Positions 49,794 through 58,959 of a stretch of DNA of 64,000 bases are shown here, piece by piece. The first letter of the stretch is position 1, and every line of letters starts with the position of its first letter. The notes below the pieces were generated by a model that made no database searches, was not told the origin of the DNA, and worked only from the letters and a program-made list of their open reading frames with translations. Both the position numbers and the translations under genes were made by a program. This DNA is from Candidatus Puniceispirillum marinum IMCC1322. GTDB taxonomy: Bacteria; Pseudomonadota; Alphaproteobacteria; Puniceispirillales; Puniceispirillaceae. The stretch covers positions 1,798,001 to 1,862,000 of the forward strand of contig NC_014010.1 in assembly GCF_000024465.1 (NCBI RefSeq), read 5' to 3'.

Positions 49794-49874
49794 CAAAACC
49801 ATAATATTAATATGGTAAATGTTAGTCTTGTGAAGTTTGACGCTTGATTGATGATTTTACACGGAGATGGTCTT

Positions 49875-51179
49875 TTGAGGATTGCTGTCATTGGAACAGG
49901 TTATGTCGGGCTGGTATCGGGCGCTTGCTTTTCCGAATTCGGATTTTCTGTGACATGCGTTGATAATGACCAAGCCAAAATCGATCTGATCCAGAATGGT
50001 ACCATGCCAATTTACGAACCTGGTCTGGAAGATCTTGTGGCGCGTAATGTTGCTGCTAGCCGGTTGCATTTCACCACTGATCTTGGCACCGCCGTTGCCG
50101 ATGCCGACGCTGTTTTCATCGCTGTGGGCACGCCAACAAGGCGCGGCGATGGCCATGCTGATCTGTCTTTTGTTTATGCGGTGGCACGCGAGATAGCCCC
50201 GCATCTTGATGGCTATACGGTTGTGGTGACCAAATCGACGGTGCCGGTTGGCACAGGCCGTGAGGTGTATGACATTGTGGCACAGACGAACCCGCAGGCC
50301 GATTTCGACGTGGCATCAAACCCAGAATTTTTGCGTGAAGGCGCAGCGATTAGCGATTTCATGAGGCCAGACCGCGTTGTTGTTGGTACGATGAGCGAAC
50401 GGGCGCGCACGGTGATCCGGGCGCTGTACCGGCCCTTATATCTGATCGAAACGCCCATTATTTTTACCGAGCTGGAAACATCCGAGTTAATCAAATATGC
50501 CAGCAATGCCTTTCTGGCGGTGAAAATTTCCTATATTAATCAGATGGCCGATCTGTGCGAAGCGGTGGGTGCGAATGTGCATGATGTCGCCAAGGGTATG
50601 GGGCTGGATAAGCGTATCGGTAATAAATTCCTGCATCCAGGCCCCGGCTATGGTGGTTCGTGTTTTCCCAAGGATACGCTGGCGTTGGTCAAAACCGCCG
50701 AACAATATAATATCGATATCGGCATCGTCGATGAAGTCGTGTCCTATAATGACAAGCGCAAAAACGCGATGGCGGGACGGGTGAAAGCCGCGCTGGACGG
50801 GGTGGTTGCGGGTAAGGTGATTGCCGTTCTGGGGCTTGCTTTCAAACCCGAAACCGATGATATGCGTGATAGCCCGTCGGTCGATATCATCCGCGAACTT
50901 GTTGATGCTGGCGCGCAGATTAAAACCTATGACCCGAAAGCGATGGACGAAGCGCGGCATATGCTGCCTGATAGCGTCAGCTATTGTGCAAGTGCCGGTG
51001 CCTGTATTAATGATGCCGATGCCGTTGTCATTGTGACGGAATGGAACGAATTCAGGGCTTTGACAGCCGCCCAATTTATCGCCGCCATGCGTGGCCATGT
51101 GCTGGTTGATCTGCGCAATATTTATGATGGCGCACAGATGCGCGATGCCGGGCTGAGCTATTCATCCATCGGCCGCTAA
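49875..51179 (+). CDS. ugd: UDP-glucose 6-dehydrogenase
   Basis: NAD-dependent enzyme of about 434 aa making UDP-glucuronate. The N-terminal Rossmann motif is IAVIGTGYVGLVSGACFSEFG; the catalytic Cys is in GPGYGGSCFPKDTLALVK; FKPETDDMRDSPSVDI is in the C-terminal domain. GGAG at 49863-49866 is well placed for the TTG at 49875, giving MRIAVIGTG, so TTG was chosen over the in-frame codon at 49848. It works with galU across the galU/gmhA divergent region. Confidence 0.94.
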   Translation: MRIAVIGTGYVGLVSGACFSEFGFSVTCVDNDQAKIDLIQNGTMPIYEPGLEDLVARNVAASRLHFTTDLGTAVADADAVFIAVGTPTRRGDGHADLSFVYAVAREIAPHLDGYTVVVTKSTVPVGTGREVYDIVAQTNPQADFDVASNPEFLREGAAISDFMRPDRVVVGTMSERARTVIRALYRPLYLIETPIIFTELETSELIKYASNAFLAVKISYINQMADLCEAVGANVHDVAKGMGLDKRIGNKFLHPGPGYGGSCFPKDTLALVKTAEQYNIDIGIVDEVVSYNDKRKNAMAGRVKAALDGVVAGKVIAVLGLAFKPETDDMRDSPSVDIIRELVDAGAQIKTYDPKAMDEARHMLPDSVSYCASAGACINDADAVVIVTEWNEFRALTAAQFIAAMRGHVLVDLRNIYDGAQMRDAGLSYSSIGR

Positions 51180-51207
51180 ACAACTACCCTTGCCAGCGGC
51201 TTTAGGC

Positions 51208-51636
51208 CTATGCCGTTGTCACAATGGCAATGCCGATCAATATGGCCGCCAATGATGTGCGGGCGATATAAGGAATAGCATTCATGATTTTCGGATTTGG
51301 CGGGATGCCTTTTTTGGCGCTCATCGCCAGATGAAAATTCAAAAAGGCAATCACCAGCAACAGAATTGTGGCGCCCAGTAATTTCAGATGAAACGCCCAG
51401 CCAAGGTTGAAACTGCCATATATCTGGTTGGTCAGAATAATACCGGTTACCCATAAAATCACTATGGCGACAAGGCCAAGACGTGCCAGTGTCATCATGG
51501 TCTGCTGAACAGGTGGGGCAGGAGGCATCTGGGCCTTTTGATGCGCCTTGGCCAGTAGCGCATTGGCAACGCCAAGCCCGCCAGCCAGAAATAACGACAG
51601 ATAATGAAAAAATTTCAACGCGACAATCAATGACAT
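51208..51636 (-). CDS. Small four-helix membrane protein, function unknown
   Basis: Predicted inner-membrane protein of 142 aa with four hydrophobic helices and a Pro/Gln-rich loop (KAHQKAQMPPAPPVQQTMM). An N-terminal histidine (FFHYLSLFLAGGLGVANALL) and layout faintly recall HemJ/CopD-like membrane proteins, but no family was recognised. GAGGG precedes the ATG at 51636. A truncated copy of its first 37 codons plus upstream DNA lies about 1.07 kb away at 52566-52709. Confidence 0.75.
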   Translation of the reverse strand: MSLIVALKFFHYLSLFLAGGLGVANALLAKAHQKAQMPPAPPVQQTMMTLARLGLVAIVILWVTGIILTNQIYGSFNLGWAFHLKLLGATILLLVIAFLNFHLAMSAKKGIPPNPKIMNAIPYIARTSLAAILIGIAIVTTA

Positions 51637-51836
51637 AGTACCCTCACATTCATTTCTAACAATCATAGTTTAGGATTATTTATTGTGCATGTGAAACTGT
51701 ATAGAGATGTGGGCTTTGCGCAATGACTATGTCTGGGGCTATGTTTGGGTTTGGGGCTATGTCTGGCCACGCCGGTTGTGCATGATTGCACAGATGACAG
51801 GCAAAATGAAGCCGATATAGACAAAAAGAGGACGTG

Positions 51837-52274
51837 TTATTCTGCGAATGTGGGTGGTTGCTTTACCCTGAAAAGGTAACCTTCCTCGAGTTTGAATAAG
51901 AATTCAACACCACCCCACGGCGGATGACGAATCTCAGAACACTCAAATCCGCGATCTATGACCGCATCTCTCAGGTTCGCTAATTCTTTTACGCAAATTA
52001 CAACTTCTATGCCTTTTCCACCCTCACCAGGTTTAGGTAACAAAAATTCGCTTTGCCCCGACTTGTCTGGTGGTGGAGAGAATAGCATGATGTCGAAATA
52101 GGTGGGGTGACGCAATTGCCGCCAACCGGGCTTTTCTTCAATCGGTTTGAAATTAAACACGCTCTCAAAGAGTTCTGCATATTCATCCTGGTTGTTAGTA
52201 TAAAGTTCAATCTGGATCATTTCACGTTCTTGTTTATCAACAATAGTGTGAACCGATTTTGGGTCTGTCATCAT
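51837..52274 (-). CDS. VOC-superfamily (glyoxalase-like) protein
   Basis: Protein of 145 aa with a vicinal-oxygen-chelate-like pattern: IQIELYTNNQDEYAELFESVFNFKP, YFDIMLFSPPPD, GIEVVICVKELANLRDAVIDRGFECSEIRHPPWGG and EGYLFRVKQPPTF. Canonical metal ligands are unclear and the substrate is unknown. The last 40 codons are closely similar to those of the damaged gene at 55670-55945. It sits between the two copies of a segmental duplication. Confidence 0.75.
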   Translation of the reverse strand: MMTDPKSVHTIVDKQEREMIQIELYTNNQDEYAELFESVFNFKPIEEKPGWRQLRHPTYFDIMLFSPPPDKSGQSEFLLPKPGEGGKGIEVVICVKELANLRDAVIDRGFECSEIRHPPWGGVEFLFKLEEGYLFRVKQPPTFAE

Positions 52275-52927
52275 GCGCCTATATGGACGTCGCTCTATGG
52301 CAAGGGTTGATTTGCGTGTTTGGACAAGATAGGTTGCAGTTCTATATCCGGCCTGTTGATGCGGAACATTTGCCCGCTGGCCCTGATGGAATCTGCTGAT
52401 CCGGTCCTTATTCCTCTCGCGGGCTCGTAGCCCTGCACATGATTCAGGTTTACCGGATCATGGTTTGACCCATTTGCCATCACACTATATCGCGCCTTGC
52501 GCATCTCTTGACGTGCCATCTCCCTTTGCTGTTAATCCTCAAATTCCATATCTATCAGCCATACCTCAAGCGGGGTGCGCCGTTGGTGGGGCAGGAGGCA
52601 TCTGGGCCTTTTGATGCGCCTTGGCCAGTAGCGCATTGGCAACGCCAAGCCCGCCTGCCAGAAATAGCGATAGATAATGAAAAAACTTCAGCGCGACAAT
52701 CAATGACATAAACACCCCCAATAATAGCTGACAATCACATGCGTGGATTAGGTCATGTGGATTGCGGCATAGTGACTATGAAACTGTACAGGGATGCGGG
52801 TTTAGTGCAATCACTTAAATGATAAAAGCTAACGCGCCAGATGCCGGGCAGAATATATCTGTCACGGTGGCTTAAAATAATTGTTGGCACAGGCATAGTA
52901 TGGTTTCGTTTGAAAAGGGAGGTGGTC
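52275..52927. other. Gap containing one arm of a segmental duplication
   Basis: The stretch 52311-52565 shows no gene I can support; a 74-codon open frame there has no visible homology pattern. The stretch 52566-52815 is the second arm of the duplication described under 51208. The SDR promoter should lie at 52800-52920. Confidence 0.65.
52566..52709 (-). pseudogene. Truncated copy of the 51208 membrane protein gene
   Basis: From its ATG at 52709 the frame gives the same first 37 residues as the gene at 51208-51636 (MSLIVALKFFHYLSLFLAGG... to QMPPAPP), then diverges and stops within five codons. Upstream DNA to about 52815 also matches (for example GAAACTGTACAGGGATG against GAAACTGTATAGAGATG). 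The copies differ by several silent changes, so the duplication is not brand new. Confidence 0.85.
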
Positions 52928-53662
52928 ATGACACGATTTGAACAGAAAAAGGCGTTGGTGACCGGCGCGGCAGGTGGCATCGGATCAGCCATTGTCCGCA
53001 TGCTGATGGCCGAAGGCGCGCAGGTTGCGGTGGCTGACCGTGCGGTGGCGGGGCTTGATGCCAGCGTGCATCTGCCAGGTGATTTGCTGGATCCTGTCTA
53101 TAGTGATGGGTTGCCAAAAGCCGCAGAGGCGGCGCTGGGTGGACTTGATATCGTTATTAATAATGCCGGGGTGATTGCCCGCGGCGCTGTAACCGCGACC
53201 AGTGATGATGACTGGAACCTATCGCTTGGGGTGAATGTGGAAGCACCTTTTCGCATATGCCGTGCAGCGATTCCTATTCTTGCCGCTACGGGGGGTGGGG
53301 CGATTGTCAATACGGCCTCTTGCTGGGGATTGCGGCCAGGGCCAAACCATGCGCTGTACTGCATGACCAAAGCCGCGATGGCGTCACTGACGCAATGTAT
53401 GGGGATGGATCATGCGCATCAGGGCATTCGGGTGAATGCGGTCTGCCCAAATGAAGTGAACACGCCAATGTTGCGCACCGGCTTTGTCAGCCGCGGATTT
53501 GATCCTGATACGGCGCTGGCGTTACTGGATAAGACGGTGCCGATTGGCCGTGTTGCCGAAGCCGAAGACATTGCCGATGTGGTGCTGTTTCTAGCGTCTG
53601 ATGCCGCCCGTTATATGTGCGGTGCATTGGTCGAGGTCAATGGCGGGAAGGCGGTGGCATGA
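52928..53662 (+). CDS. SDR family oxidoreductase (first of pair)
   Basis: Short-chain dehydrogenase of 244 aa. Nucleotide-binding [18 protein letters not shown] in [12 protein letters not shown], catalytic Ser in VNTASCWG and YxxxK as YCMTK. The substrate is unknown. AGGGAGG lies 6 nt before the ATG at 52928; the frame is open from 52841. The stop overlaps the next SDR gene by 4 bp. Confidence 0.9.
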   Translation: MTRFEQKKALVTGAAGGIGSAIVRMLMAEGAQVAVADRAVAGLDASVHLPGDLLDPVYSDGLPKAAEAALGGLDIVINNAGVIARGAVTATSDDDWNLSLGVNVEAPFRICRAAIPILAATGGGAIVNTASCWGLRPGPNHALYCMTKAAMASLTQCMGMDHAHQGIRVNAVCPNEVNTPMLRTGFVSRGFDPDTALALLDKTVPIGRVAEAEDIADVVLFLASDAARYMCGALVEVNGGKAVA

Positions 53663-54393
53663 GACGATTTGACGGGAAAGTCGCGCTGGTCACGGGCGGG
53701 CGTAGCGGCATCGGCAAAGCCATTGCCCAGCGTTTGCAGGATGAAGGGGCAAAAGTTTTTACCGCCCAGCGACAGGCAGATGATGTGTTTGACCATATCA
53801 TCACCGATCTGACCGATGATCAGGCGATAGCCGCCAGCGTTGCCGCGGTGATTGAACAAGGTGGCGGGCTTGATATTCTGGTCAATAATGCGGGGATGAT
53901 GCAGGAAGCGACAGTCGAGGATATGAGCCTTGATGACTGGCAAGACACTATTATGGTCAATCTGACCGCGCCGTTTCTGCTTATCAAAGCGGCGCTTCCA
54001 GCCTTGCGCCAGGCTGGTGGTGCGATCGTCAATATCGGATCGATCGAGGGGCTGGGATCAAACCCCGGTCATGCTGCCTATTGTGCGTCGAAAGCCGGAC
54101 TGCATGGGCTGACGCGCGCTGTGGCGGTCGATGAGGGCGCAGCGGGCATTCGCTGTAATGCGGTGGCACCAGGCTGGATCGATACCATGCTGAATAATGC
54201 GTTCATTGACACGATGGCTGATCCGGCACAATTCAAAGCCGAAATTGGTACTATTCATCCGCTGGGGCGCACCGGGCAACCCGAGGAGGTCGCCGCGCTG
54301 GTCGCCTTTCTGGCATCAGATGATGCCAGTTTTATCACCGGCCAGATTTATACCGTCGATGGCGGCCGCATGGCAAAATTAAGCCTGCCATAA
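53659..54393 (+). CDS. SDR family oxidoreductase (second of pair)
   Basis: Short-chain dehydrogenase of 244 aa. [25 protein letters not shown], catalytic Ser in NIGSIEG and YCASK. It ends [17 protein letters not shown], a usual SDR C-terminus. It overlaps the first SDR (ATGA at 53659) and the two are about equal in length, so they are probably consecutive steps on one substrate. The neighbour on the opposite strand is a tartrate/malate dehydrogenase. Confidence 0.9.
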   Translation: MRRFDGKVALVTGGRSGIGKAIAQRLQDEGAKVFTAQRQADDVFDHIITDLTDDQAIAASVAAVIEQGGGLDILVNNAGMMQEATVEDMSLDDWQDTIMVNLTAPFLLIKAALPALRQAGGAIVNIGSIEGLGSNPGHAAYCASKAGLHGLTRAVAVDEGAAGIRCNAVAPGWIDTMLNNAFIDTMADPAQFKAEIGTIHPLGRTGQPEEVAALVAFLASDDASFITGQIYTVDGGRMAKLSLP

Positions 54394-54415
54394 CCTGTCC
54401 AGAGGTTGGCGGCAT

Positions 54416-55489
54416 TCAGCTGTTAAGCTGACGGATGGCATCCAAAACCGCGTCTGTGACCTGTCTGGTGGTTTTGGTGCCGCCCACATCAGGGGTTAAT
54501 ATGCCATCGGCACAGACCTGTTCAATCGCGGTGAAAAGCCGGCTTGCTTCATTGGTCAGGCCAAGATGATCGAGCATCTGTACACCTGTCCAGAAGGTTG
54601 CCACCGGATTGGCTATGCCCTTGCCAGTGATGTCAAAGGCAGAGCCGTGGATAGGTTCAAACATCGATGGAAACCGGCCTTCTGGATCAATATTGGCAGT
54701 TGGGGCAATGCCGATACTGCCCGCCAGCGCGCCAGCCAGATCAGACAGAATATCGGCATGCAGATTTGTCGCTACGATGGTGTCAAGCGTGTCTGGCTGT
54801 AATGTCATCCGCACGGTCATTGCATCTACCAGCATTTTGTCCCATGCCACATCGGGGAATTCGGTAGCGACTTCTGCGGCGATTTCATCCCACATCACCA
54901 TGCCATGGCGCTGGGCATTGGATTTTGTTACCACGGTGAGGAATTTACGCGGGCGTGTCTGGGCCAGACGGAAGGCATAGCGCATTATGCGAGTCACCCC
55001 GACACGGGTGAAGATAGCGACTTCGGTGCCGACCTCTTCGGGCATGCCGCGATGCGCCCGCCCGCCATGACCTGAATATTCACCTTCGGAATTCTCGCGC
55101 ACAATGACCCAGTCGAGATCGCCAGGACCAGCGTTGCGCAAAGGCGAATCTATGCCCGCGATGATTTTTGTCGGTCGCACATTGGCATATTGGTCGAAGC
55201 CCTGACAAATCGGCAGACGCAAGCCCCATAAAGTGACATGATCGGGCACGTCAGGCGCACCAACGGCGCCAAAATAGATGGCATCGAAGGTCTTTAACGT
55301 ATCAAGCCCATCAGCCGGCATCATTTCGCCATGCCGTTTATAATAATCCGATCCCCAGTCAAAATGCGTAAAGTTCAGATCGATATCACTATTGCGTGCA
55401 CATACGGCCTGTACAACCTCAATGCCGACAGAAATGACTTCCGGGCCAATACCATCTGCAGGAATGGACGCAATATTGATAGGTTTCAT
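54416..55489 (-). CDS. Tartrate dehydrogenase/decarboxylase or D-malate dehydrogenase
   Basis: Member of the isocitrate/isopropylmalate dehydrogenase family, about 357 aa. IPADGIGPEVISVGIEVV at the N-terminus, FDAIYFGAVGAPDVPDHVTLWGLRLPICQGFDQYANVRP, ENSEGEYSGHGGR, KMLVDAMTVRMTLQPDTLDTIVATNLHADILSDLAGALAGSIGIAPTANI. The LWGLRLPICQGFDQYANVRP substrate loop points to the TtuC type rather than LeuB. It is convergent with the SDR pair. The start at 55489 (MKPINIASIPADG) was chosen. Confidence 0.9.
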   Translation of the reverse strand: MKPINIASIPADGIGPEVISVGIEVVQAVCARNSDIDLNFTHFDWGSDYYKRHGEMMPADGLDTLKTFDAIYFGAVGAPDVPDHVTLWGLRLPICQGFDQYANVRPTKIIAGIDSPLRNAGPGDLDWVIVRENSEGEYSGHGGRAHRGMPEEVGTEVAIFTRVGVTRIMRYAFRLAQTRPRKFLTVVTKSNAQRHGMVMWDEIAAEVATEFPDVAWDKMLVDAMTVRMTLQPDTLDTIVATNLHADILSDLAGALAGSIGIAPTANIDPEGRFPSMFEPIHGSAFDITGKGIANPVATFWTGVQMLDHLGLTNEASRLFTAIEQVCADGILTPDVGGTKTTRQVTDAVLDAIRQLNS

Positions 55490-56206
55490 GATCACACTCT
55501 TTTGATGCCGCATTCATTATGTTTTACGGTATAGGCGCTTCATGAATTTTTGGCTAGTCGTAGATGATCTGGATGTGCTGCTGGCGGCGTTGCGAACGGT
55601 GGTCATCATCCATCGGGCGTGATATTGATCCGTATGATATTGCGCATAAGTGCCTTAAAGATGGCTAGGCTATGCGGTGAATGTGGGCGGTTGCTTTGCT
55701 CTGAAAAGACAGCCTTCATTGAGGGTAAAGACAAAATCAGCACCACCCCAAGGTGGATGACGCAGGTCAGAACATGCACATCCGCGATCGATGCTCGCAT
55801 CTACCGAGACACAATATATATCGGCAAGCTGGTAAGGCACCAGCAAATCAGCATCATTGCTGGCAAAATCAGAGTTGCGTAAAGATATATGCGCCGCGCC
55901 CCTATCATGGGAAATAAATGCCTGTTCCACAACATGAGACGTCATTAAACGGCACCCGAACCCCTGTTTCAGAATGACCTGTTCGAAAGGGGTGGAGGCT
56001 TGTGCCTTGGAACTCGGTGATTGCTTGATTGTCCAGTGGAACGATCGAAGTCTGGGTGATAATGTCTAGATTATTGGCATTGATTTCATGGTTGTTCTAG
56101 TTTTAGCATGTTCATATTATTATTGTTCAAATGATCATTTTTAAAAACCGTTTGTTATTTGGTTGTTAATTATTCGAGTCTCTAAGTTTTAATAAGGTTC
56201 AAGTCT
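55490..56206. other. Gap with a VOC remnant and AT-rich promoter region
   Basis: The segment 55514-55669 has no gene I can support. The VOC remnant at 55670-55945 is listed separately. From about 56085 the DNA becomes strongly A+T rich up to the start at 56207 and probably contains its promoter. Confidence 0.6.
55670..55945 (-). pseudogene. Probable truncated VOC-family gene, paralogue of 51837
   Basis: A 91-codon frame. Residues 46-91 closely match the C-terminus of the gene at 51837 (VDASIDRGCACSDLRHPPWGG against RDAVIDRGFECSEIRHPPWGG, then LFRAKQPPTF). The N-terminal part differs, reading like another VOC half (GAAHISLRNSDFASNDADLL). The open frame extends upstream to about 56065 (FEQVILKQGFGCRL) but with no start codon, so the 5' end seems lost. 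A short expressed protein from the ATG at 55945 cannot be excluded. Confidence 0.6.
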
Positions 56207-57478
56207 ATGAAAAGAAGAGACGTTAATATCAAATTAGGATTTACCCTATGTTCGATGGCAATGCCAAACTTCATGTTAAAGGATGCTTTTGCAGCTTTGC
56301 CAGGGTCAGTGACCTGGGGCGGAATTTATCTGCTTGAAGATAAACCGGATGTTATGCCTTTTACGCGGCGCGCGTTAGAGATGTCCAAGAATGACAGCCC
56401 GACAGGAATTAGTGTAAACAAGACACTTCTTCAGGAAATACGAAATACTGACTGGTCAGGAACAGGTATTAATCTGCGCACAGGTCTCAAAAAAAAGGAG
56501 ACTCGATACGGTATGGTATTTGGGCTAGCATCAGAAAAAGTGCTGGCTAAAGTTTATTTGCCGAGCATTGATTCAACCCAGTATATTTTGCGTTCATTTG
56601 GCTACGCAACAGTTTACGATATCGTTGAACGTAGGATTGTATCCTGTATTGCTGTTAGAGCCAGATATTTTGATAATTTACCCGGCAAGCCTGATCCAGC
56701 ACAAATGCCAATGTTGTTCTTTAATCTTCTGGCTAATAAAGACCAACCGGGTAGCCTCACCCGTTTCATGGTCAAAGAGGTTAAGGGTTACCCATTTGAA
56801 GAAAAATATAAGGGTAAATATTTTCAGGTAGATCCTGTTATTTTTTCGGACTTTGCTCTCGAGAACGCAGCTACCATTGGGATAAACACTGAAAGTTATG
56901 GTGATGATACAGGGTTTGCAGTTACAACATCATTTTCTGAAAACTTACGCTCACCTCTTGTTCCATATAGAAAAACGAGTGCGGTAAACCGTGAAATGCT
57001 GTCAGAGATGAAAATTGTTTCAGCTTCTGGCGACAGTGCCTTGAATACTGCAATGACGTTGAAGCCAGCTGATTGCGGCATGGAAATAACTCATGAAGGT
57101 TGGGAATTTGTAATCACTGCTAGCAGTGATACACGTAATCAGGTTGCCTTGGTAACACGGTTATCGTTCCGCTTTTATGACAAAGATAGTGGCGAAACTT
57201 TTTTCAATCAGGGTTATTACGGCAAACAGGAATTTGTAGAATTAAACAACTTTTCTATTGCACGAAAAAGCCGGTTATTCATGCTTCACGAAACAATTAT
57301 AGATAGGGTGTTTTCTGGAATTTGGTCTGAGGAAATCAGAGGTAAAGTTTTTGATGGTGAAGAAACAAAAACGAAAAGTCAGAATACTTTTATACAAGCT
57401 GACGCTGATGACTGGGATATGTTTACAGCTGAAAGCAAACTTGTTCTTGCACGCCTACCGCGGGCATTTGGAAGCTAA
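56207..57478 (+). CDS. Exported protein of unknown function
   Basis: Protein of 423 aa that I do not recognise. The N-terminus MKRRDVNIKLGFTLCSMAMPNF has a twin arginine then a moderately hydrophobic stretch, ending near DAFAAL; it could be a Tat or Sec signal. The rest is mixed alpha/beta with two similar-length halves and no repeats. AAGG precedes the ATG. Codon use is A+T rich like the convergent operon at 57520, with which it probably forms one accessory island. Confidence 0.7.
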   Translation: MKRRDVNIKLGFTLCSMAMPNFMLKDAFAALPGSVTWGGIYLLEDKPDVMPFTRRALEMSKNDSPTGISVNKTLLQEIRNTDWSGTGINLRTGLKKKETRYGMVFGLASEKVLAKVYLPSIDSTQYILRSFGYATVYDIVERRIVSCIAVRARYFDNLPGKPDPAQMPMLFFNLLANKDQPGSLTRFMVKEVKGYPFEEKYKGKYFQVDPVIFSDFALENAATIGINTESYGDDTGFAVTTSFSENLRSPLVPYRKTSAVNREMLSEMKIVSASGDSALNTAMTLKPADCGMEITHEGWEFVITASSDTRNQVALVTRLSFRFYDKDSGETFFNQGYYGKQEFVELNNFSIARKSRLFMLHETIIDRVFSGIWSEEIRGKVFDGEETKTKSQNTFIQADADDWDMFTAESKLVLARLPRAFGS

Positions 57479-57502
57479 GGCATCATCATTAACTTCCAAA
57501 TG
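57465..57502. terminator. Hairpin between convergent genes
   Basis: Perfect 10-bp inverted repeat CATTTGGAAG (57465-57474) and CTTCCAAATG (57493-57502) with an 18-nt loop spanning the stop codon of the 56207 gene. It may act as a terminator in both directions, though there is no T-run. Confidence 0.55.
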
Positions 57503-57519
57503 TAGCTGAAGGCTATTGT

Positions 57520-58959
57520 TTAGCGACTCTTTTTCTTTCGCGGTGCTAAAATATTAGTATTTACAGTCGCATTTGTCGGTTTTAATTCAACATTTGTACG
57601 TGACGAAAATTCAATTATCCCTTGTCGGATTTTGCATGAATTCACTCGCATTCGGCCAATTTCACCAACTAACTGGACCGTGTCGTTGTTAAGAATATTA
57701 CCATTACCTGATGATAAAAACACAAAACTGTAAGACAAACCCAGCAAATATGTTTCATCAATATAGTTTTCAGTTCGTGTAAATAGAGCTTGAACTTTTG
57801 GCATAGCGCTTGACTCTAAGGCTTCAACATTTTTGAGCTGCGTCACAAGCATATTTTGGAAATCATCCGTAACAACTAGTAATTCAGTAACTGTGGTAAT
57901 TGATGGGTTGGTTTGATTTGACAGCTCCGCAAAGACAGCTTTGTATTTTTCAATATCCACACCTGCATTGGTCAGTTCTGCAAGGTCAATAAGCAGTGTG
58001 CCTCGGGTAATTGTAAGATCATATACTTGGGATCTAAAAAAAGTAGCATCGCTTATATTGCTAGAACTTTGTGAAAGTTGTTGCTCAAAACTTTGTTTTT
58101 GTTCTTCAGCGGCCTGTATCAAATCAACATACAAGTCACGGTTTAAATAATTTGGGTTAAGAACAATTTCAAAGAACTCGTTTTCGATAACTTGTGCCAA
58201 ATCACCATCACGTTTTGCAGAAATTTCATAGGCAGGTCTCATCCAACTTGCAGCGTTTTTTAGATTAACATTTCGACCATAACCACGTGCCCATTTCAGC
58301 CCTTCAATGAAGCGTGCACCATATTGGTTCTTTTTTGCAGCCTCTTTGATCAATTTGTTTCCAAAGTCTTTATTACCGCCAACATTATGGAAGAAAAGAT
58401 GTATCAATCCGTATGCAAACTGTGCATCAGCGGCAATTATTTTTTTCTTTTTGTCAAAGCTTTGGGTATTCATTGTTGATGCCATGATGCTAAGATCACG
58501 GGTGTTAGGAGACTTCACAAAATTACTAAAAAGTTCGGTAACTTCATCACTATTAAAGGCCTGTACATATTGATCAAGTGTGGTGAGATATGGCAAATTC
58601 ACTTCTGATGAAAGCTTCAACATGGCTTTTATCTGAGACTCATTTTTGTTGAAATCCTTTGTTACCAGAGCCATGTCTGGTTTCCCAAGTTTATTGTAAA
58701 TATTGCTTTTTGGCGATGAGTCACAAATAAAATTTATGAACTTATTACTATTTGCAATTGCTGAAGCATTGTTACTTGTTGAGGGGCTGGATACGGTCGA
58801 TTCAGATTTGCTTGCATCATTATTGGTACTTTTGTTTTGAGTCGCACCTTCAATTTTGTTTTTGATAGCTTTTAGATCATCAAAAAGCCCAGCTGAAGCC
58901 TCTATCGGTGATACGAACATGACCAGAGGTATTATAAACTTTACTAATTTAAACATCAC
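57520..58959 (-). CDS. Exported protein with Sel1-like segment (fifth gene of operon)
   Basis: Protein of 479 aa with a Sec signal (FKLVKFIIPLVMFVSPIEASA, cleavage before GLFDD). A Ser/Asn-rich linker (about residues 40-70) follows. About residues 170-240 resemble Sel1/TPR helices: AQFAYGLIHLFFHNVGG, KDFGNKLIKEAAKKNQYGAR, NLKNAASWMRPAYE. The C-terminal half is helical, with coiled-coil-like Gln/Glu-rich parts. It ends in a basic PRKKKSR tail. Its start overlaps the previous gene by 4 bp. The family was not recognised. Confidence 0.75.
   Translation of the reverse strand: MMFKLVKFIIPLVMFVSPIEASAGLFDDLKAIKNKIEGATQNKSTNNDASKSESTVSSPSTSNNASAIANSNKFINFICDSSPKSNIYNKLGKPDMALVTKDFNKNESQIKAMLKLSSEVNLPYLTTLDQYVQAFNSDEVTELFSNFVKSPNTRDLSIMASTMNTQSFDKKKKIIAADAQFAYGLIHLFFHNVGGNKDFGNKLIKEAAKKNQYGARFIEGLKWARGYGRNVNLKNAASWMRPAYEISAKRDGDLAQVIENEFFEIVLNPNYLNRDLYVDLIQAAEEQKQSFEQQLSQSSSNISDATFFRSQVYDLTITRGTLLIDLAELTNAGVDIEKYKAVFAELSNQTNPSITTVTELLVVTDDFQNMLVTQLKNVEALESSAMPKVQALFTRTENYIDETYLLGLSYSFVFLSSGNGNILNNDTVQLVGEIGRMRVNSCKIRQGIIEFSSRTNVELKPTNATVNTNILAPRKKKSR

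Noticed and set aside
52295-52519. 74-codon minus-strand frame in the duplication gap
   Set aside because: No signal, domain or convincing ribosome site, and no match to neighbours; too little support to call a gene.
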